In this document: positions 52,859 through 62,066 of the stretch, in pieces | Position numbering within the stretch: the stretch's first letter is position 1 | How the letters are laid out: every line of letters starts with the position of its first letter | Assembly: GCF_000296215.2 (NCBI RefSeq) | Contig: NZ_CP013949.1 | Coordinates: 2,287,501 to 2,351,500 of the forward strand | Direction: 5' to 3' | DNA: 64,000 nt | Origin: Bradyrhizobium sp. CCGE-LA001 | Lineage (GTDB): Bacteria > Pseudomonadota > Alphaproteobacteria > Rhizobiales > Xanthobacteraceae | Made by a program: the position numbers and the translations under genes | The notes under the pieces: generated by a model | What the model saw: the letters and a program-made list of their open reading frames with translations, nothing else | Told to the model about the DNA's origin: nothing | The model's database searches: none

Positions 52859-55273
52859 TCATGACAGAGTCGTCGCCGGCCTATCGAGAGAAGGGGCTTT
52901 TGTTCTGCCATTGTCCCCATTGCGCTTCTCGAACACGGCATACCCGTTCCGGAGAGCCGGATTTTCGTCCGTCACGCGATGCCGTCCTTCGCGCTTCAGG
53001 CGTCGGTAGATAGCATGAATGCGAACATCGCTGACGTCGTCGAGCAGCACGTACTTTGCCTCTCGCAATAATTCATACAGCGCTTCGTAGAAGCCGTCCT
53101 CCTGAACACGAGCAGAGCCATTAAACATCAACAGGTCAAAGCTTGTGACATTGTTGTCGTCCTTTATGCTCCTTATCGCGTTCCGGAAATGCTCTGCCAT
53201 GTCGCCAGGATCAAGGTGGAGGGGCCCATACCATTTTACACAATCCTCCTCCAGCCCGGGGGCGCCAACAACAGGACCTCCACTGCCTCCGCCAATTTTC
53301 AAGCAAACCAGGCGGGATTGTTCTTCCCGTGCTCTGAATCCCGCTATGAGCGCTTGAGTCCCGCGCCAGCGCCGGTCAGCGCCTACGACCAAGGCCGCGC
53401 CAATTTTCTCTCCGCGAACAAGATCATGGATTAGTCCATAGAACTCGTCATTTCTACTGCTCGAGAGATGATGCGGCATAAAGTATCCGTACCTTGCCTC
53501 GGCGCCATAGAGACCACGCTTGACCAACTGCTTGAGGCCAGCCCGCATCTTGTAGGTGCGAAGCCGCCACTCAAAGTACCTTGTCTTCCCTTGAGGCGGT
53601 AAGATCCAGGAAGCATTGAAACGTTCGCCGTTGTTCTCCTGCCGAACCGCGACATTGCAATTGTTCAGGTCTGCTAATACGGCACTGCCGCGGTTCAAAT
53701 AGTGCCTTATCTGCTCCGCCAGATCACTTCGCTTGCATGCGGTAAGCATGTCGGACAGGCTCGTGAACCAAGCCTGGTCATTGCATTGTGGCAGTTGGTG
53801 AATGCTCCGTCGGTGTACTCGCCGCTCGCCAACGTCTGCAGGAGGCGCGATCGTTCGTCCAGAGAGGATCGCCACTGCACGCCGGGCTCGATTCAATTCC
53901 TCATGGTCGAGCCAGGGAAATTGGTTGGCGCATCTGACGGCTTCGGCGACATCGTTCGAGCAGAGTGTCGCAATAATGAAATACGCCCATTCAACGGGAT
54001 CAGGATCCGCTGCTCGGTACTCGGAAAGAGTGAATTGAATTGGCTCGGATATCCAAGAGAGCGCTCTCCTCGCATTGCCTTTGTGCAAGTCGCAAAGCGT
54101 AAGTCGTAACTTCGGTTCAGGCATCCACGGGATATACTGTGCGCACTTCAAGTAGAGGCGCTCTGCGTCTTCGTAGTTTCGCTGCGCTAGTAGTCGGTCG
54201 CCCTGCTGCAAAAGACGTAGGTGTAAACCTCCGGGCACAACGCCTGCAACATTGCTGGTGGGCGAAGCATCCACAAGGCGAAGCGGTTCGAACGGGCCAG
54301 GCTGAACGATCCTCTGGTGCGGTTGCGCGGCCTTGTTGAGTTCATACCATTGGAGGATCTGGTTGCGTTGCTTCATCGTGTGCGAGCTGTGAACCAAGTC
54401 GAACCCTGCTTGAACAATCGCTTCGAGTGCATCTTGGTTGTTGAACAGAAAGGATAGCTTGTCCAACACGTCGTGCTCATCGGCAAACACGCAATTGACC
54501 ATATCGATGAAGCCTGCGGCCTGGAGTGCTGGAGACGGCTCTGTGATCAGGCATGATTTGCAGGCGGGTATCTCAAAATGCTTGCGGACGACTTCCTTTG
54601 CCAGTGTCCCGCAAGACGGTACGAACACGGACGCGTTCAACATTCGCGCGTACGGTTCGCCGACCCTTATTTGTTGCTGCTCCCTCTTAGGTGCATAGCC
54701 AGGATGATTGCAAATCAAGGAGGAATAATTCTTCGAGATTAGGCGCATCATCCGCTGTCGCCAGGGATAAAGAGCTGTGTTGTTTCCGGCGAAGAGCACT
54801 GGGATGCTCTTCCAAAGGCCGTAGTCACGATAGAGGTCAGGATCGACGGAATTGGGCCAGAAAAATAGAGAATCCGAAATGGCCGGTGTATTCTCGGCTG
54901 CCGCAGTTGCTATGGCGAAATACGTGTTGATTCCCAGATGCTCCATGTCGGACAAGAATCCTGCGCGACCGCAGCAGAAGGCATCTGAATTGAGGAGGCC
55001 AAGTTTCGGAATGTCCGCGTTGGCGCGCGCGTTGCTTACCCTTGGGCGACGGCAAGAAGGAAACGGAACCCCGCCTTCGAAAAGGGTCAAATCCGGCTGG
55101 TGAACATCGCAGATATGCGCATAGTCACAATCGTGATCTACGACTACGACATTGAAGAACTCTGAGAGACACCTGACGTGTTCTCTCTTGTGCGCCAGAA
55201 GAAAGGCAGGCAGCTCGTCGTCATACTTGTATTGAAAGAAGACTAGCTTAGGCTTTGGATCAAAGGTAGCCAT
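52859..55273 (-). CDS. Three-part protein: CgeB-like glycosyltransferase, TPR-like middle, methyltransferase-like C-terminus
   Basis: An 804-residue protein. Residues 1 to about 325 resemble CgeB/YkvP GT-B glycosyltransferases (VPVLFAGNNTALYPWRQRMM-like PVLFAGNNT, VFVPSCGTLAKEVVRKHFEI, ACKSCLITEPSPALQAAGFI). About 345-490 is a helical repeat area (LLAQRNYEDAERLYLKCAQY, TPR-like). The part from about 600 to 790 (YGLIHDLVRGEKIGAALVVG, GGGSGGPVVGAPGLEEDC, SFDLLMFNGSA, AKYVLLDDVSDVRIH) looks like a class I methyltransferase-type domain with a degenerate motif I. The start has AGAGGA five bases ahead. It may both glycosylate and modify a repeat unit or protein; no function is proven. Confidence 0.7.
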   Translation of the reverse strand: MATFDPKPKLVFFQYKYDDELPAFLLAHKREHVRCLSEFFNVVVVDHDCDYAHICDVHQPDLTLFEGGVPFPSCRRPRVSNARANADIPKLGLLNSDAFCCGRAGFLSDMEHLGINTYFAIATAAAENTPAISDSLFFWPNSVDPDLYRDYGLWKSIPVLFAGNNTALYPWRQRMMRLISKNYSSLICNHPGYAPKREQQQIRVGEPYARMLNASVFVPSCGTLAKEVVRKHFEIPACKSCLITEPSPALQAAGFIDMVNCVFADEHDVLDKLSFLFNNQDALEAIVQAGFDLVHSSHTMKQRNQILQWYELNKAAQPHQRIVQPGPFEPLRLVDASPTSNVAGVVPGGLHLRLLQQGDRLLAQRNYEDAERLYLKCAQYIPWMPEPKLRLTLCDLHKGNARRALSWISEPIQFTLSEYRAADPDPVEWAYFIIATLCSNDVAEAVRCANQFPWLDHEELNRARRAVAILSGRTIAPPADVGERRVHRRSIHQLPQCNDQAWFTSLSDMLTACKRSDLAEQIRHYLNRGSAVLADLNNCNVAVRQENNGERFNASWILPPQGKTRYFEWRLRTYKMRAGLKQLVKRGLYGAEARYGYFMPHHLSSSRNDEFYGLIHDLVRGEKIGAALVVGADRRWRGTQALIAGFRAREEQSRLVCLKIGGGSGGPVVGAPGLEEDCVKWYGPLHLDPGDMAEHFRNAIRSIKDDNNVTSFDLLMFNGSARVQEDGFYEALYELLREAKYVLLDDVSDVRIHAIYRRLKREGRHRVTDENPALRNGYAVFEKRNGDNGRTKAPSLDRPATTLS

Positions 55274-55333
55274 CGGGTCCTCTGAGCAAAGTGCGATCGC
55301 AGCGCTCGGACGAGTTCGTGGAATGAGCAGCGG

Positions 55334-56473
55334 TCACCGGCATATTGCCCTAGTGAGAGCGTTGGCAACGTAGCGCATATCGTCTTCGGTCATTTGCGCG
55401 TAGATTGGAAGCAGGATCGAATGATCCTGCGCGAGTTCGGACCGGCGCAGTTGATGGCGGTGCTTCTCAGCAGCATAAGGCGCTTCGCGGTGCGCGCACA
55501 TGATTCCACGTCGGGTCGCTATGCCCTGGTCGAGCAGCGTCTGCATCACGCCTTTTTGATCAAGTCTATCGGGCAGGCGCACACAGTAACTCTGCCAGTT
55601 GGACCTGGCCCAAGCAGGCTCTGCTGGCAGTCGCAGTCCCTCTAGGTTTCCGAGTAGCTCGGCGTATCCGAGCGCGACAGCGCGGCGCCGCGCGACCAAT
55701 CCCGGAAGGCGCTCCAATTGCTTGCGGCCGACGGCGGCCTGTATGTCAGTCATTCGGTAATTGTAACCCACGACGAGATAGTCTTCGAAAAGGACCCGCG
55801 GTGAGCCATGCCGCACCGTGTCCGGAATGCTCATGCCGTGCTGCCGGAGCAGCCGGAACTTGCGATCAAGCTCCGGATCGGCGGTGGTCAACATCCCACC
55901 CTCGCCAGTCGTGATCACCTTGCGTGGGTGAAACGAGAAGCAGGCGATACGTCCATGCGGCTTGCCTATGCGTTCCCATTCGCCGCCTGTTGAGATCTCA
56001 CTGCCGGCCGCGCAGGCGGCATCCTCGATGAGGGCAATCCCTCTGCGCTTGGCGATCGCCGTAAGCGCAGCCAGGTCGCAAGGAATGCCCATTTGATGAA
56101 CGGCGATAATCGCGCGCGTGCGATGGGTAATCGCGTCCATCACCTGGGTGGGGTCGATATTGTAGGTCTCCGGATCGATATCCACGAAAACAGGGGTCGC
56201 GCCTTGGTATCGTATCGAGTTCGCCGTCGCGATGAACGAATGGCTCGCAGTGATGACCTCGTCGCCGGGGCCGATATCGAGTGCCGCCAGAGCGAGCTGC
56301 AGGGCCGTCGTGCAATTTGAAACAGCGCATGCGAAGGGAGCGCCGACGAGAGCAGCGAATTCCTGCTCGAAGGCAGTCACCTGCGGACCTTGAGACACCC
56401 AACCCGACAGGACGGCTGCGCGCGCCGCCTCTGCCTCTTCATGGGCCAGCAGCGGCAATGCGATCGGAATCAC
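55334..56473 (-). CDS. DegT/DnrJ/EryC1/StrS aminotransferase (copy 1)
   Basis: A 379-residue PLP-dependent sugar aminotransferase. Features: LSGWVSQGPQVTAFEQEFAA, NCTTALQLALAAL, GDEVITASHSFIATANSI, LIEDAACAAGSEISTG and FSFHPRKVITTGEGGML with the PLP lysine in HPRK. It adds an amino group to a keto-sugar nucleotide. The start is set at a GTG at 56473, whose bases overlap the stop of the epimerase gene (GTGA); the frame upstream is a shadow. It sits fourth from the end of the leftward amino-sugar run. Confidence 0.92.
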   Translation of the reverse strand: MIPIALPLLAHEEAEAARAAVLSGWVSQGPQVTAFEQEFAALVGAPFACAVSNCTTALQLALAALDIGPGDEVITASHSFIATANSIRYQGATPVFVDIDPETYNIDPTQVMDAITHRTRAIIAVHQMGIPCDLAALTAIAKRRGIALIEDAACAAGSEISTGGEWERIGKPHGRIACFSFHPRKVITTGEGGMLTTADPELDRKFRLLRQHGMSIPDTVRHGSPRVLFEDYLVVGYNYRMTDIQAAVGRKQLERLPGLVARRRAVALGYAELLGNLEGLRLPAEPAWARSNWQSYCVRLPDRLDQKGVMQTLLDQGIATRRGIMCAHREAPYAAEKHRHQLRRSELAQDHSILLPIYAQMTEDDMRYVANALTRAICR

Positions 56474-57471
56474 GACACAGCCGCCTGTCGCTGATGGCCA
56501 GCCGTGATTTCGCGCTCGGCGCGCCACCATTTGACGAGCTCTTGCAGGCCCTGGTCAAGCCCGGTGCTGGCCCGAAAACCCAGCAGGCGTTCGGCTTTTC
56601 CGATTGAGGCCAGCCGGCGCGGTACGGGATTGATGGAACGCTCCGGCGCAAACTCCGGGAGCATTCCTTGTCGTCCCATCACCGATGCGAGCGCCGTCGC
56701 AAGTTGCACCAGGCTGGTTTCCGTTCCGGTGCCCACGTTGAATACCTCGTCCGTCACGTTCGCCCTTGCGGCCACAATATTGGCGCGTGCGACATCCCGA
56801 ACGTGGACGAAATCCATGGTCTGTAGGCCGTCGCCGAAAATGATCGGAGGCAGCCCGGCCTCCAAGCGCTCCATCCAACGGATCAGAACTTCGGTGTATC
56901 GTCCGTGTATGTCCATGCGGCTGCCATAGACATTGAAATATCGAAATGCCACATAGTCGAGACCGTACATGTCATTGTACGCGCGCAGCAGCCCTTCATT
57001 AAACGCCTTCGCGGCCCCATAGAAGGTCCTGTTGTTGTAGCAGTTTTGTCGCTCGCTCGTCGGAAAATCCTCCGCCATGCCATAAACCGAAGCCGAGGAC
57101 GCCGCGACGATCTTCTCAATGTCGTGCTTGATGCACATCTCCAGAAGATCGAAGGTGGCATCCACCATGACCTGCTTGGCAAGGCGAGGTTCGGCTGCAC
57201 AATGTGTGATGCGCAGTGCGGCTTGGTGAAAGACGATGTCGGCGGCCTGGATCAATGCTTCCATCAGTTTGCGATCGCAAATATCGCCGTGAACCAGTCT
57301 CACCGGCCCACGCCCGAGCGCGCGCCGAAGATTCTCCGGCCGTCCCCTGATCATGTTGTCGAGGGCCACGATTTCGATGCACCCCTCGTCGCAGAGTAGA
57401 TCGACGATGTGGGAACCAATAAATCCCGCCCCGCCGGTAACCAGAACGCGTTTCCCCTTGAGATCGATCAA
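56470..57471 (-). CDS. NAD-dependent sugar epimerase/dehydratase (extended SDR)
   Basis: A 333-residue extended SDR of the WbpP/GalE-like group. Motifs: KRVLVTGGAGFIGSHIVDLL, HGDICDRKLMEAL, HQAALRITHC, ASSASVYGMAEDFPTSE and YGAAKAFNEGLLRA (Tyr, Lys). It converts a nucleotide sugar at C4 or dehydrates C4-C6; the downstream aminotransferase could use its product. The start codon is TTG at 57471, supported by AGGAGAG five bases ahead. The TGA stop overlaps the start of the downstream aminotransferase. Confidence 0.92.
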   Translation of the reverse strand: MIDLKGKRVLVTGGAGFIGSHIVDLLCDEGCIEIVALDNMIRGRPENLRRALGRGPVRLVHGDICDRKLMEALIQAADIVFHQAALRITHCAAEPRLAKQVMVDATFDLLEMCIKHDIEKIVAASSASVYGMAEDFPTSERQNCYNNRTFYGAAKAFNEGLLRAYNDMYGLDYVAFRYFNVYGSRMDIHGRYTEVLIRWMERLEAGLPPIIFGDGLQTMDFVHVRDVARANIVAARANVTDEVFNVGTGTETSLVQLATALASVMGRQGMLPEFAPERSINPVPRRLASIGKAERLLGFRASTGLDQGLQELVKWWRAEREITAGHQRQAAVS

Positions 57472-57496
57472 GACGCTCTCCTGTTTTGCGACTATG

Positions 57497-58630
57497 TCAT
57501 GACGCCTTACGGATGCTTCGCTCGTTTGTTGACGGTGCTGCCGCGCTCCTCAATGCCGCTACAACTTCGTCCGTCCGCTCCAGCGGCAGCTCCGGGTAGA
57601 TCGGAAGCGAGAGGAACTCTTTCGCGAGCATCTCAGTCACCGGAAGATCGCCAGCGCGATAGCCGAGCTCTGCATAAGCTCTCTGCAGATGCACCGGAAC
57701 GGGGTAGTGAATTCCGACGCCGATACCGGCATCACGCAACAGGGCCAGCGCTTCGTCGCGGTGCTCCAACCTGACCGCATAGACGTGATACACGTGGCGA
57801 GCATGCTCGGGCGGACGGGGCCGCGCCAATGGGAGATCGGAAAGCAGTGCGTCGTATCGCTCAGCGAGCGATCGGCGCGCTTCCGTCCAGCTCTCGATGT
57901 AGTCCAGCTTGACGTTCAGTATCGCGCCCTGGATCTCGTCCATGCGATAATTGTATCCGGGAATGACGTGGTCGTATTTCGCTTCCTGTCCCCAATCCCG
58001 CAGCAGTGACACGCGGCGCGCGAACTCGGGCCGATCCGTTACGACGGCCCCACCCTCGCCGAATGCGCCGAGATTCTTGCCGGGGTAGAAACTGAAGCAG
58101 CCCAGATCGCCGATCGAGCCCGCGCGGCGCCCTCGGTATTCCGCGCCGTGCGCCTGCGCGGCGTCCTCGATGACCACGAGGCCGCGACGTCGCGCGATCT
58201 CCATGATGGGATTCATGTCGGCCATCAGGCCGTGGAGGTGAACCGGCAGAATGGCTTTGGTTCGCGGCGTTATCGCAGCTTCGATCAGGCCGGGATCCAT
58301 CGTCCATGTGACAGGGTCAACGTCGACAAACACTGGCTTGGCGCCGCTGTAGAGAATGGCCGCCGTTGTCGCGACAAAGGTCATGGATACCGTGATGACT
58401 TCGTCCCCGGCGCCGACTCCAGCCGCCAGCAAGGCAAGGTGAAGTGCCGAGGTGCCGGTGTTCACCGCCCGGCAATGGGTGGTCTTGCAATAATTCGCAA
58501 AGCGCTCCTCGAAGGCTGTGAGCTCCGGTCCGAGCACAAAATGCCCGCTGCTGATGACCCTCGCCACCGTGGCGTCGATTTCCGGCCGGATACTGAGGTA
58601 CTGAGCTTTCAAATCAAGAAATGGTATCAA
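57497..58630 (-). CDS. DegT/DnrJ/EryC1/StrS aminotransferase (copy 2)
   Basis: A 377-residue PLP-dependent aminotransferase. Features: IPFLDLKAQYLSIRPEIDAT, SGHFVLGPELTAFEERFANY, VNTGTSALHLALLAAGVG, VIEDAAQAHGAEYRGRRAGS and FSFYPGKNLGAFGEGGAV with the PLP lysine in YPGKN. The start is taken as TTG at 58630: GGAAGG lies just ahead, whereas an upstream TTG at 58666 has no site. It resembles WbpE/WlbC-type enzymes that make 3-amino sugars. It precedes the epimerase by 25 bases and follows an AT-rich gap (58667-58739). Confidence 0.92.
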   Translation of the reverse strand: MIPFLDLKAQYLSIRPEIDATVARVISSGHFVLGPELTAFEERFANYCKTTHCRAVNTGTSALHLALLAAGVGAGDEVITVSMTFVATTAAILYSGAKPVFVDVDPVTWTMDPGLIEAAITPRTKAILPVHLHGLMADMNPIMEIARRRGLVVIEDAAQAHGAEYRGRRAGSIGDLGCFSFYPGKNLGAFGEGGAVVTDRPEFARRVSLLRDWGQEAKYDHVIPGYNYRMDEIQGAILNVKLDYIESWTEARRSLAERYDALLSDLPLARPRPPEHARHVYHVYAVRLEHRDEALALLRDAGIGVGIHYPVPVHLQRAYAELGYRAGDLPVTEMLAKEFLSLPIYPELPLERTDEVVAALRSAAAPSTNERSIRKAS

Positions 58631-58739
58631 GGTATAACCTTCCAGTTTGTCGAGCCATTTATTCAATATAAAAAGGTTGGATTTAAATCAACTGGTAAAA
58701 ATTATATATTTAATCGCAGCGGATCGCCTGGACACCTGC

Positions 58740-59219
58740 TCACGTCTCAACCTTAGCTCGAGATAGAATTTGAGCGGGTACTCCGGTTACGATCGCTCCT
58801 GGTGGAACGTCCTTTGTCACCACCGCGCCGGCGCCGACCGTCGCTCCTGCGCCGACGGTCACGCCACACAGGATAGTTGCATTCGACCCGATGGATGCTC
58901 CCTTGCCGACATATGTGCGCTGCAATACCCAGTCGGAGGATGCTTGGGGGCGGCCCTCTGCCGTCGTCGCCCTGGGATACTTGTCGTTCGTGAACATGAC
59001 GCCATGTCCGACGAAGACTTCGTCGTCGATGGTCACGCCCTCGCAAATGAAAGTGTGCGATGATATTTTGCAACGCGCACCGATCGATGCCCCGATTTGG
59101 ATTTCAACGAAGGCCCCGATCCTGGTCTCGTCTCCGATAGAGCAGCCATAGAGGTTGATTAGCTCCGGATGGAAGAGTTTGACTTGCCTGCCGAGCTTTA
59201 CGTCTTTTGTGACGGACAT
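58740..59219 (-). CDS. Left-handed beta-helix N-acyltransferase (WbpD/WlbB-like)
   Basis: A 159-residue hexapeptide-repeat acyltransferase. Repeats run from IGDETRIGAFVEIQIGASIG through VTIDDEVFVGHGVMFTNDKY, and end VTVGAGATVGAGAVVTKDVP then PGAIVTGVPAQIL. The VGHGVMFTNDKYPRA block and the length fit UDP-3-amino sugar N-acetyltransferases such as WbpD/WlbB. It would acetylate the amino group placed by a DegT enzyme. The ATG at 59219 has GGAGATGAG ahead; the longer frame upstream shadows the flippase gene end. It follows the flippase by 25 bases. Confidence 0.9.
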   Translation of the reverse strand: MSVTKDVKLGRQVKLFHPELINLYGCSIGDETRIGAFVEIQIGASIGARCKISSHTFICEGVTIDDEVFVGHGVMFTNDKYPRATTAEGRPQASSDWVLQRTYVGKGASIGSNATILCGVTVGAGATVGAGAVVTKDVPPGAIVTGVPAQILSRAKVET

Positions 59220-59244
59220 CTCATCTCCAATATCGTCTATGACG

Positions 59245-60759
59245 TTATAGGGCCGAACGCGACGGTCGAAGTCTTGGTGCGGCACGCGCGAGGCCAACTA
59301 CGGCGAGATGGACCTGACGCAGCAGCGGGTGTCCGGTCAATATCAGCCCAAGGCTCCAGCAAAGCGCCGCAGCACACATCCCCAACACCAGGCCGGCAAG
59401 GGATGTCAGCACCCCGGATTCTGCCAGCGCCGCACAACTGGCTACGCCGAACGTGGTCGCCGCCGTGACGAGACCGCTCCTTGTCAACGCGCGAAAAACA
59501 TCCTTTGGGCCGAAGTGTAGATGCCGCCCGATGAAGTAGATCGCGACCGTAGCCTGAAACGGCAGTGTCAAGAGTGCGGATGCGGCGACAGCCTCTACAC
59601 CGAAGAAAGATGCCCCGAAAATCACGAGGAGCGAGGGCGGTAGTGAGATGAGGGAGGAGATCAATGCGTCCCGCACGCTTCCGACGGCTACGAGTATGGG
59701 ATAGCTCAGGCATGCTGCAAAAAATGCCAGGTTTGCGATGCACAGCAGGCGCACCAGAGGTACGACTTCCAACCATGTCTCGCCCAGCCAAATTGCGATA
59801 ATTGGCCGCGCCATGATCGCCACGAAGATTAGGAACGGCCAATGCACGGCGGAAAGCAGCTCAATCGCGTCAAGGTAAACAGCCTTGAGGTCTTCGCCGG
59901 CCCGGCGTCTGGCGACAATCGCCGGCATGATCACGGGGGTTAACACCTGCGTGACGAGTTTGTCGAAAACTTGTGTCAAGGTGATTGCGCGGCTGTACAG
60001 ACCGACGGATGCGAACCCAAGAATTCGTGCAAGGAACAGTTGAGGGGCGAGGTTGTAGAAGACGTTGATCACGCTGACCCCGCTGGAATAAAGGCCGAAG
60101 CCGACGACTTCGCGATATTCGGCGAGCGAGGGACGCAGTGCGCCAAAGTCACGATGACTAGCGAGCAGCGTCAAGGTCAGAGCGACGTTTCCCGCAAAGG
60201 CGCCCCAGACGGGGGCCATGAAGCTGAATCCTGCCATTGCGAGTCCGATCGAGACCAGGGCAACCGCGGCTCCGGCTACGAAGTTGCAAATGGCTAGCGT
60301 GCCGAATTTCATGTCTCGACGCATCAAGGCAGAAATTGTCCCGGAAAAAGGTACAAGGAGAAAGTTCAGCGCTGATACCTCGATGCCCGTCTTGAGATTG
60401 GCCTCGGCGAAAAGATCTGAGAGCGTACCAGCAAGAGTAAACAGGAGAAGGGCGATCGCTGCCGAGATCCCAAGTGTGATCGTAAAGGCAGAGCGGACGT
60501 GTTCTGCAGACAATTCGCGCTTTTGAATGAGATAATTGCCGCCCCCGAACTCTTGGACGGATGCTCCGATGACCGCCGTGACGGCACTAACGACCGCATA
60601 GACCCCAAATTCCGCCGGCGACAGCAAGCGGGACAGAACCGCGGTGGCGACAAAGAACAGCGCGAGGCTGCCGTAGCGATCGGCCGCGGAAAAGAGGATG
60701 GAGCGTTGTACCGGATGCATCGCGGATCGTCGCTGTGGGTCGAGTGGAATGCTACCCAT
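59245..60759 (-). CDS. Wzx-like oligosaccharide flippase (MOP superfamily)
   Basis: A 504-residue membrane protein with about twelve to fourteen helices, the Polysacc_synt family profile. The N-terminal pattern ADRYGSLALFFVATAVLSRL then LSPAEFGVYAVVSAV is typical of Wzx/RfbX/ExoT-like flippases, as is GGGNYLIQKRELSAEHVRSA. It moves lipid-linked repeat units across the inner membrane. The ATG at 60759 lies eight bases after the stop of the oxidoreductase gene, suggesting coupling; an inner ATG at 60720 is also possible. With the initiating transferase and Wzc-like gene it supports a Wzx/Wzy route. Confidence 0.9.
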   Translation of the reverse strand: MGSIPLDPQRRSAMHPVQRSILFSAADRYGSLALFFVATAVLSRLLSPAEFGVYAVVSAVTAVIGASVQEFGGGNYLIQKRELSAEHVRSAFTITLGISAAIALLLFTLAGTLSDLFAEANLKTGIEVSALNFLLVPFSGTISALMRRDMKFGTLAICNFVAGAAVALVSIGLAMAGFSFMAPVWGAFAGNVALTLTLLASHRDFGALRPSLAEYREVVGFGLYSSGVSVINVFYNLAPQLFLARILGFASVGLYSRAITLTQVFDKLVTQVLTPVIMPAIVARRRAGEDLKAVYLDAIELLSAVHWPFLIFVAIMARPIIAIWLGETWLEVVPLVRLLCIANLAFFAACLSYPILVAVGSVRDALISSLISLPPSLLVIFGASFFGVEAVAASALLTLPFQATVAIYFIGRHLHFGPKDVFRALTRSGLVTAATTFGVASCAALAESGVLTSLAGLVLGMCAAALCWSLGLILTGHPLLRQVHLAVVGLARAAPRLRPSRSAL

Positions 60760-60767
60760 TGAACGGG

Positions 60768-61844
60768 TTAGGCCATCGCTCTCGTCTGCTCCCGGATCCA
60801 GCGCGGCTCGCGTTTCAGAAAAATTGGCTTTCCGTGCTCGGCGATCGAGCGCGACGCCGCCTCCAGGACCTCGATCACTCGTAGTCCAGACATGCCGCTG
60901 GAAATCGGTGTCGCTCCGCTATGCACACAATCGACAAAGTGGTCGACCTCGATCTGAAGAGCCTCATTGGGGGAGACGTGAGGCGCCCACATATCGCCAG
61001 CTCGATATCCGATCCGTAATTGATGGGCATTGTCGGAGGGGCCGTCGATGGTGATACCCTTATCATACACCTTGATCTTTTCGGTCGGTTCAAGATCGTC
61101 GTAGACAATCATCTTCTTGTTGCCTCCGATGAACGTCTGGCGGACCTTGATCGGCGAGAGCCAGTTGACGCTCACGTGGGCCACGCATGCGCTGTCGAAA
61201 AACAATGTGATGTGGGCCATGTTTTCCGGAGAGCCGGCCACATGGCATGACCCTGTCGCTGAAACCGCGACGGGCTCTTCGTCCAAGATATAGTGGATGA
61301 TCGAAATGTCGTGCACCGCCAAGTCCCAGATCACGTTAACGTCGCTTTGGAACAGGCCAAGGCTCGAGCGTGTGCTGTCGTAGTAATAGACATTGCCAAG
61401 CTCCTGCTTGAGCAAGAGCTCGCGGATCTTCTGCACGGCAGGCGTGTAGAGAAAGGTATGGTCGACCATCAACGTTAGGTTGCGCTGAGCAGCCTCATCA
61501 ATCAGACGCCGGGCCTGATCCGAACTTTGTGCAAGCGGCTTTTCCACCAGCACGTGCTTGCCGGCCTTGAGGGCCGAAAGGGCAAGTTCATAGTGAGTAT
61601 GAACGGGTGTTGCGATGGCGATTGCGTCAATGGCTGGATTCTTGAGGAGGTCGTGATAGGAGGTTGTCGTTACTAGGCCAGGATACAGCCGCTTGCTCGC
61701 CGTGAGCTTATGCGAGTCGAGGTCACTGAGGCCGACCAGGCGCACTCTAGGGTGAGAAGCGAAATTGCGGACGAGGTTTGGTCCCCAGTAGCCGTATCCG
61801 ATAACGCCGACGCCGACGGATCCATTTGACATCTCTAGTACCAT
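60768..61844 (-). CDS. Gfo/Idh/MocA family oxidoreductase
   Basis: A 358-residue NAD(P)-dependent sugar oxidoreductase. The Rossmann motif is VGVIGYGYWGPNLVRNF; the family catalytic lysine is in KHVLVEKPLAQSSDQ (EKP); the C-terminal domain has DLAVHDISIIHYIL with His expected in catalysis. Enzymes of this type beside a hexapeptide acetyltransferase and DegT aminotransferase (WbpB/WlbA role) oxidise C3 of a UDP-sugar prior to amination. That role fits here by context. The ATG at 61844 has AGAGAGA ahead; ATG at 61832 is an alternative. It stands first, or second after a 57-residue frame, in the leftward run. Confidence 0.92.
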   Translation of the reverse strand: MVLEMSNGSVGVGVIGYGYWGPNLVRNFASHPRVRLVGLSDLDSHKLTASKRLYPGLVTTTSYHDLLKNPAIDAIAIATPVHTHYELALSALKAGKHVLVEKPLAQSSDQARRLIDEAAQRNLTLMVDHTFLYTPAVQKIRELLLKQELGNVYYYDSTRSSLGLFQSDVNVIWDLAVHDISIIHYILDEEPVAVSATGSCHVAGSPENMAHITLFFDSACVAHVSVNWLSPIKVRQTFIGGNKKMIVYDDLEPTEKIKVYDKGITIDGPSDNAHQLRIGYRAGDMWAPHVSPNEALQIEVDHFVDCVHSGATPISSGMSGLRVIEVLEAASRSIAEHGKPIFLKREPRWIREQTRAMA

Positions 61845-61892
61845 TTCTCTCTATGAAAGCTGACAGCGCGTCTCATCTGAGTTCAGGCAAAA

Positions 61893-62066
61893 TCAGACTT
61901 CGAAATCGTTGAGACGGCGAATGGGGCAGGGGTAGCTGTCGCGTGCCGGGCCAAACCCGCCCGCCGCAATATTGCTTGCCAAGTGGCCAAGTTCTTCTGA
62001 GGAGCGATGATTGACCGCGCGCCCTGCGAAACAGCCATCAAAATCGTGGAACGTGGGTCTATTCAT
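61893..62066 (-). CDS. Possible 57-residue protein ahead of the Gfo/Idh gene
   Basis: A short frame MNRPTFHDFDGCFAGRAVNH...GFGPARDSYPCPIRRLNDFEV and stop, 48 bases upstream of the oxidoreductase ATG. GGTGAG lies about eight bases before its ATG, and a TATAAT box read leftward at 62111-62106 is 40 bases upstream. Two cysteines and the composition do not look like shadow sequence. I do not recognise it; it may be a leader or small regulator. Confidence 0.4.
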   Translation of the reverse strand: MNRPTFHDFDGCFAGRAVNHRSSEELGHLASNIAAGGFGPARDSYPCPIRRLNDFEV

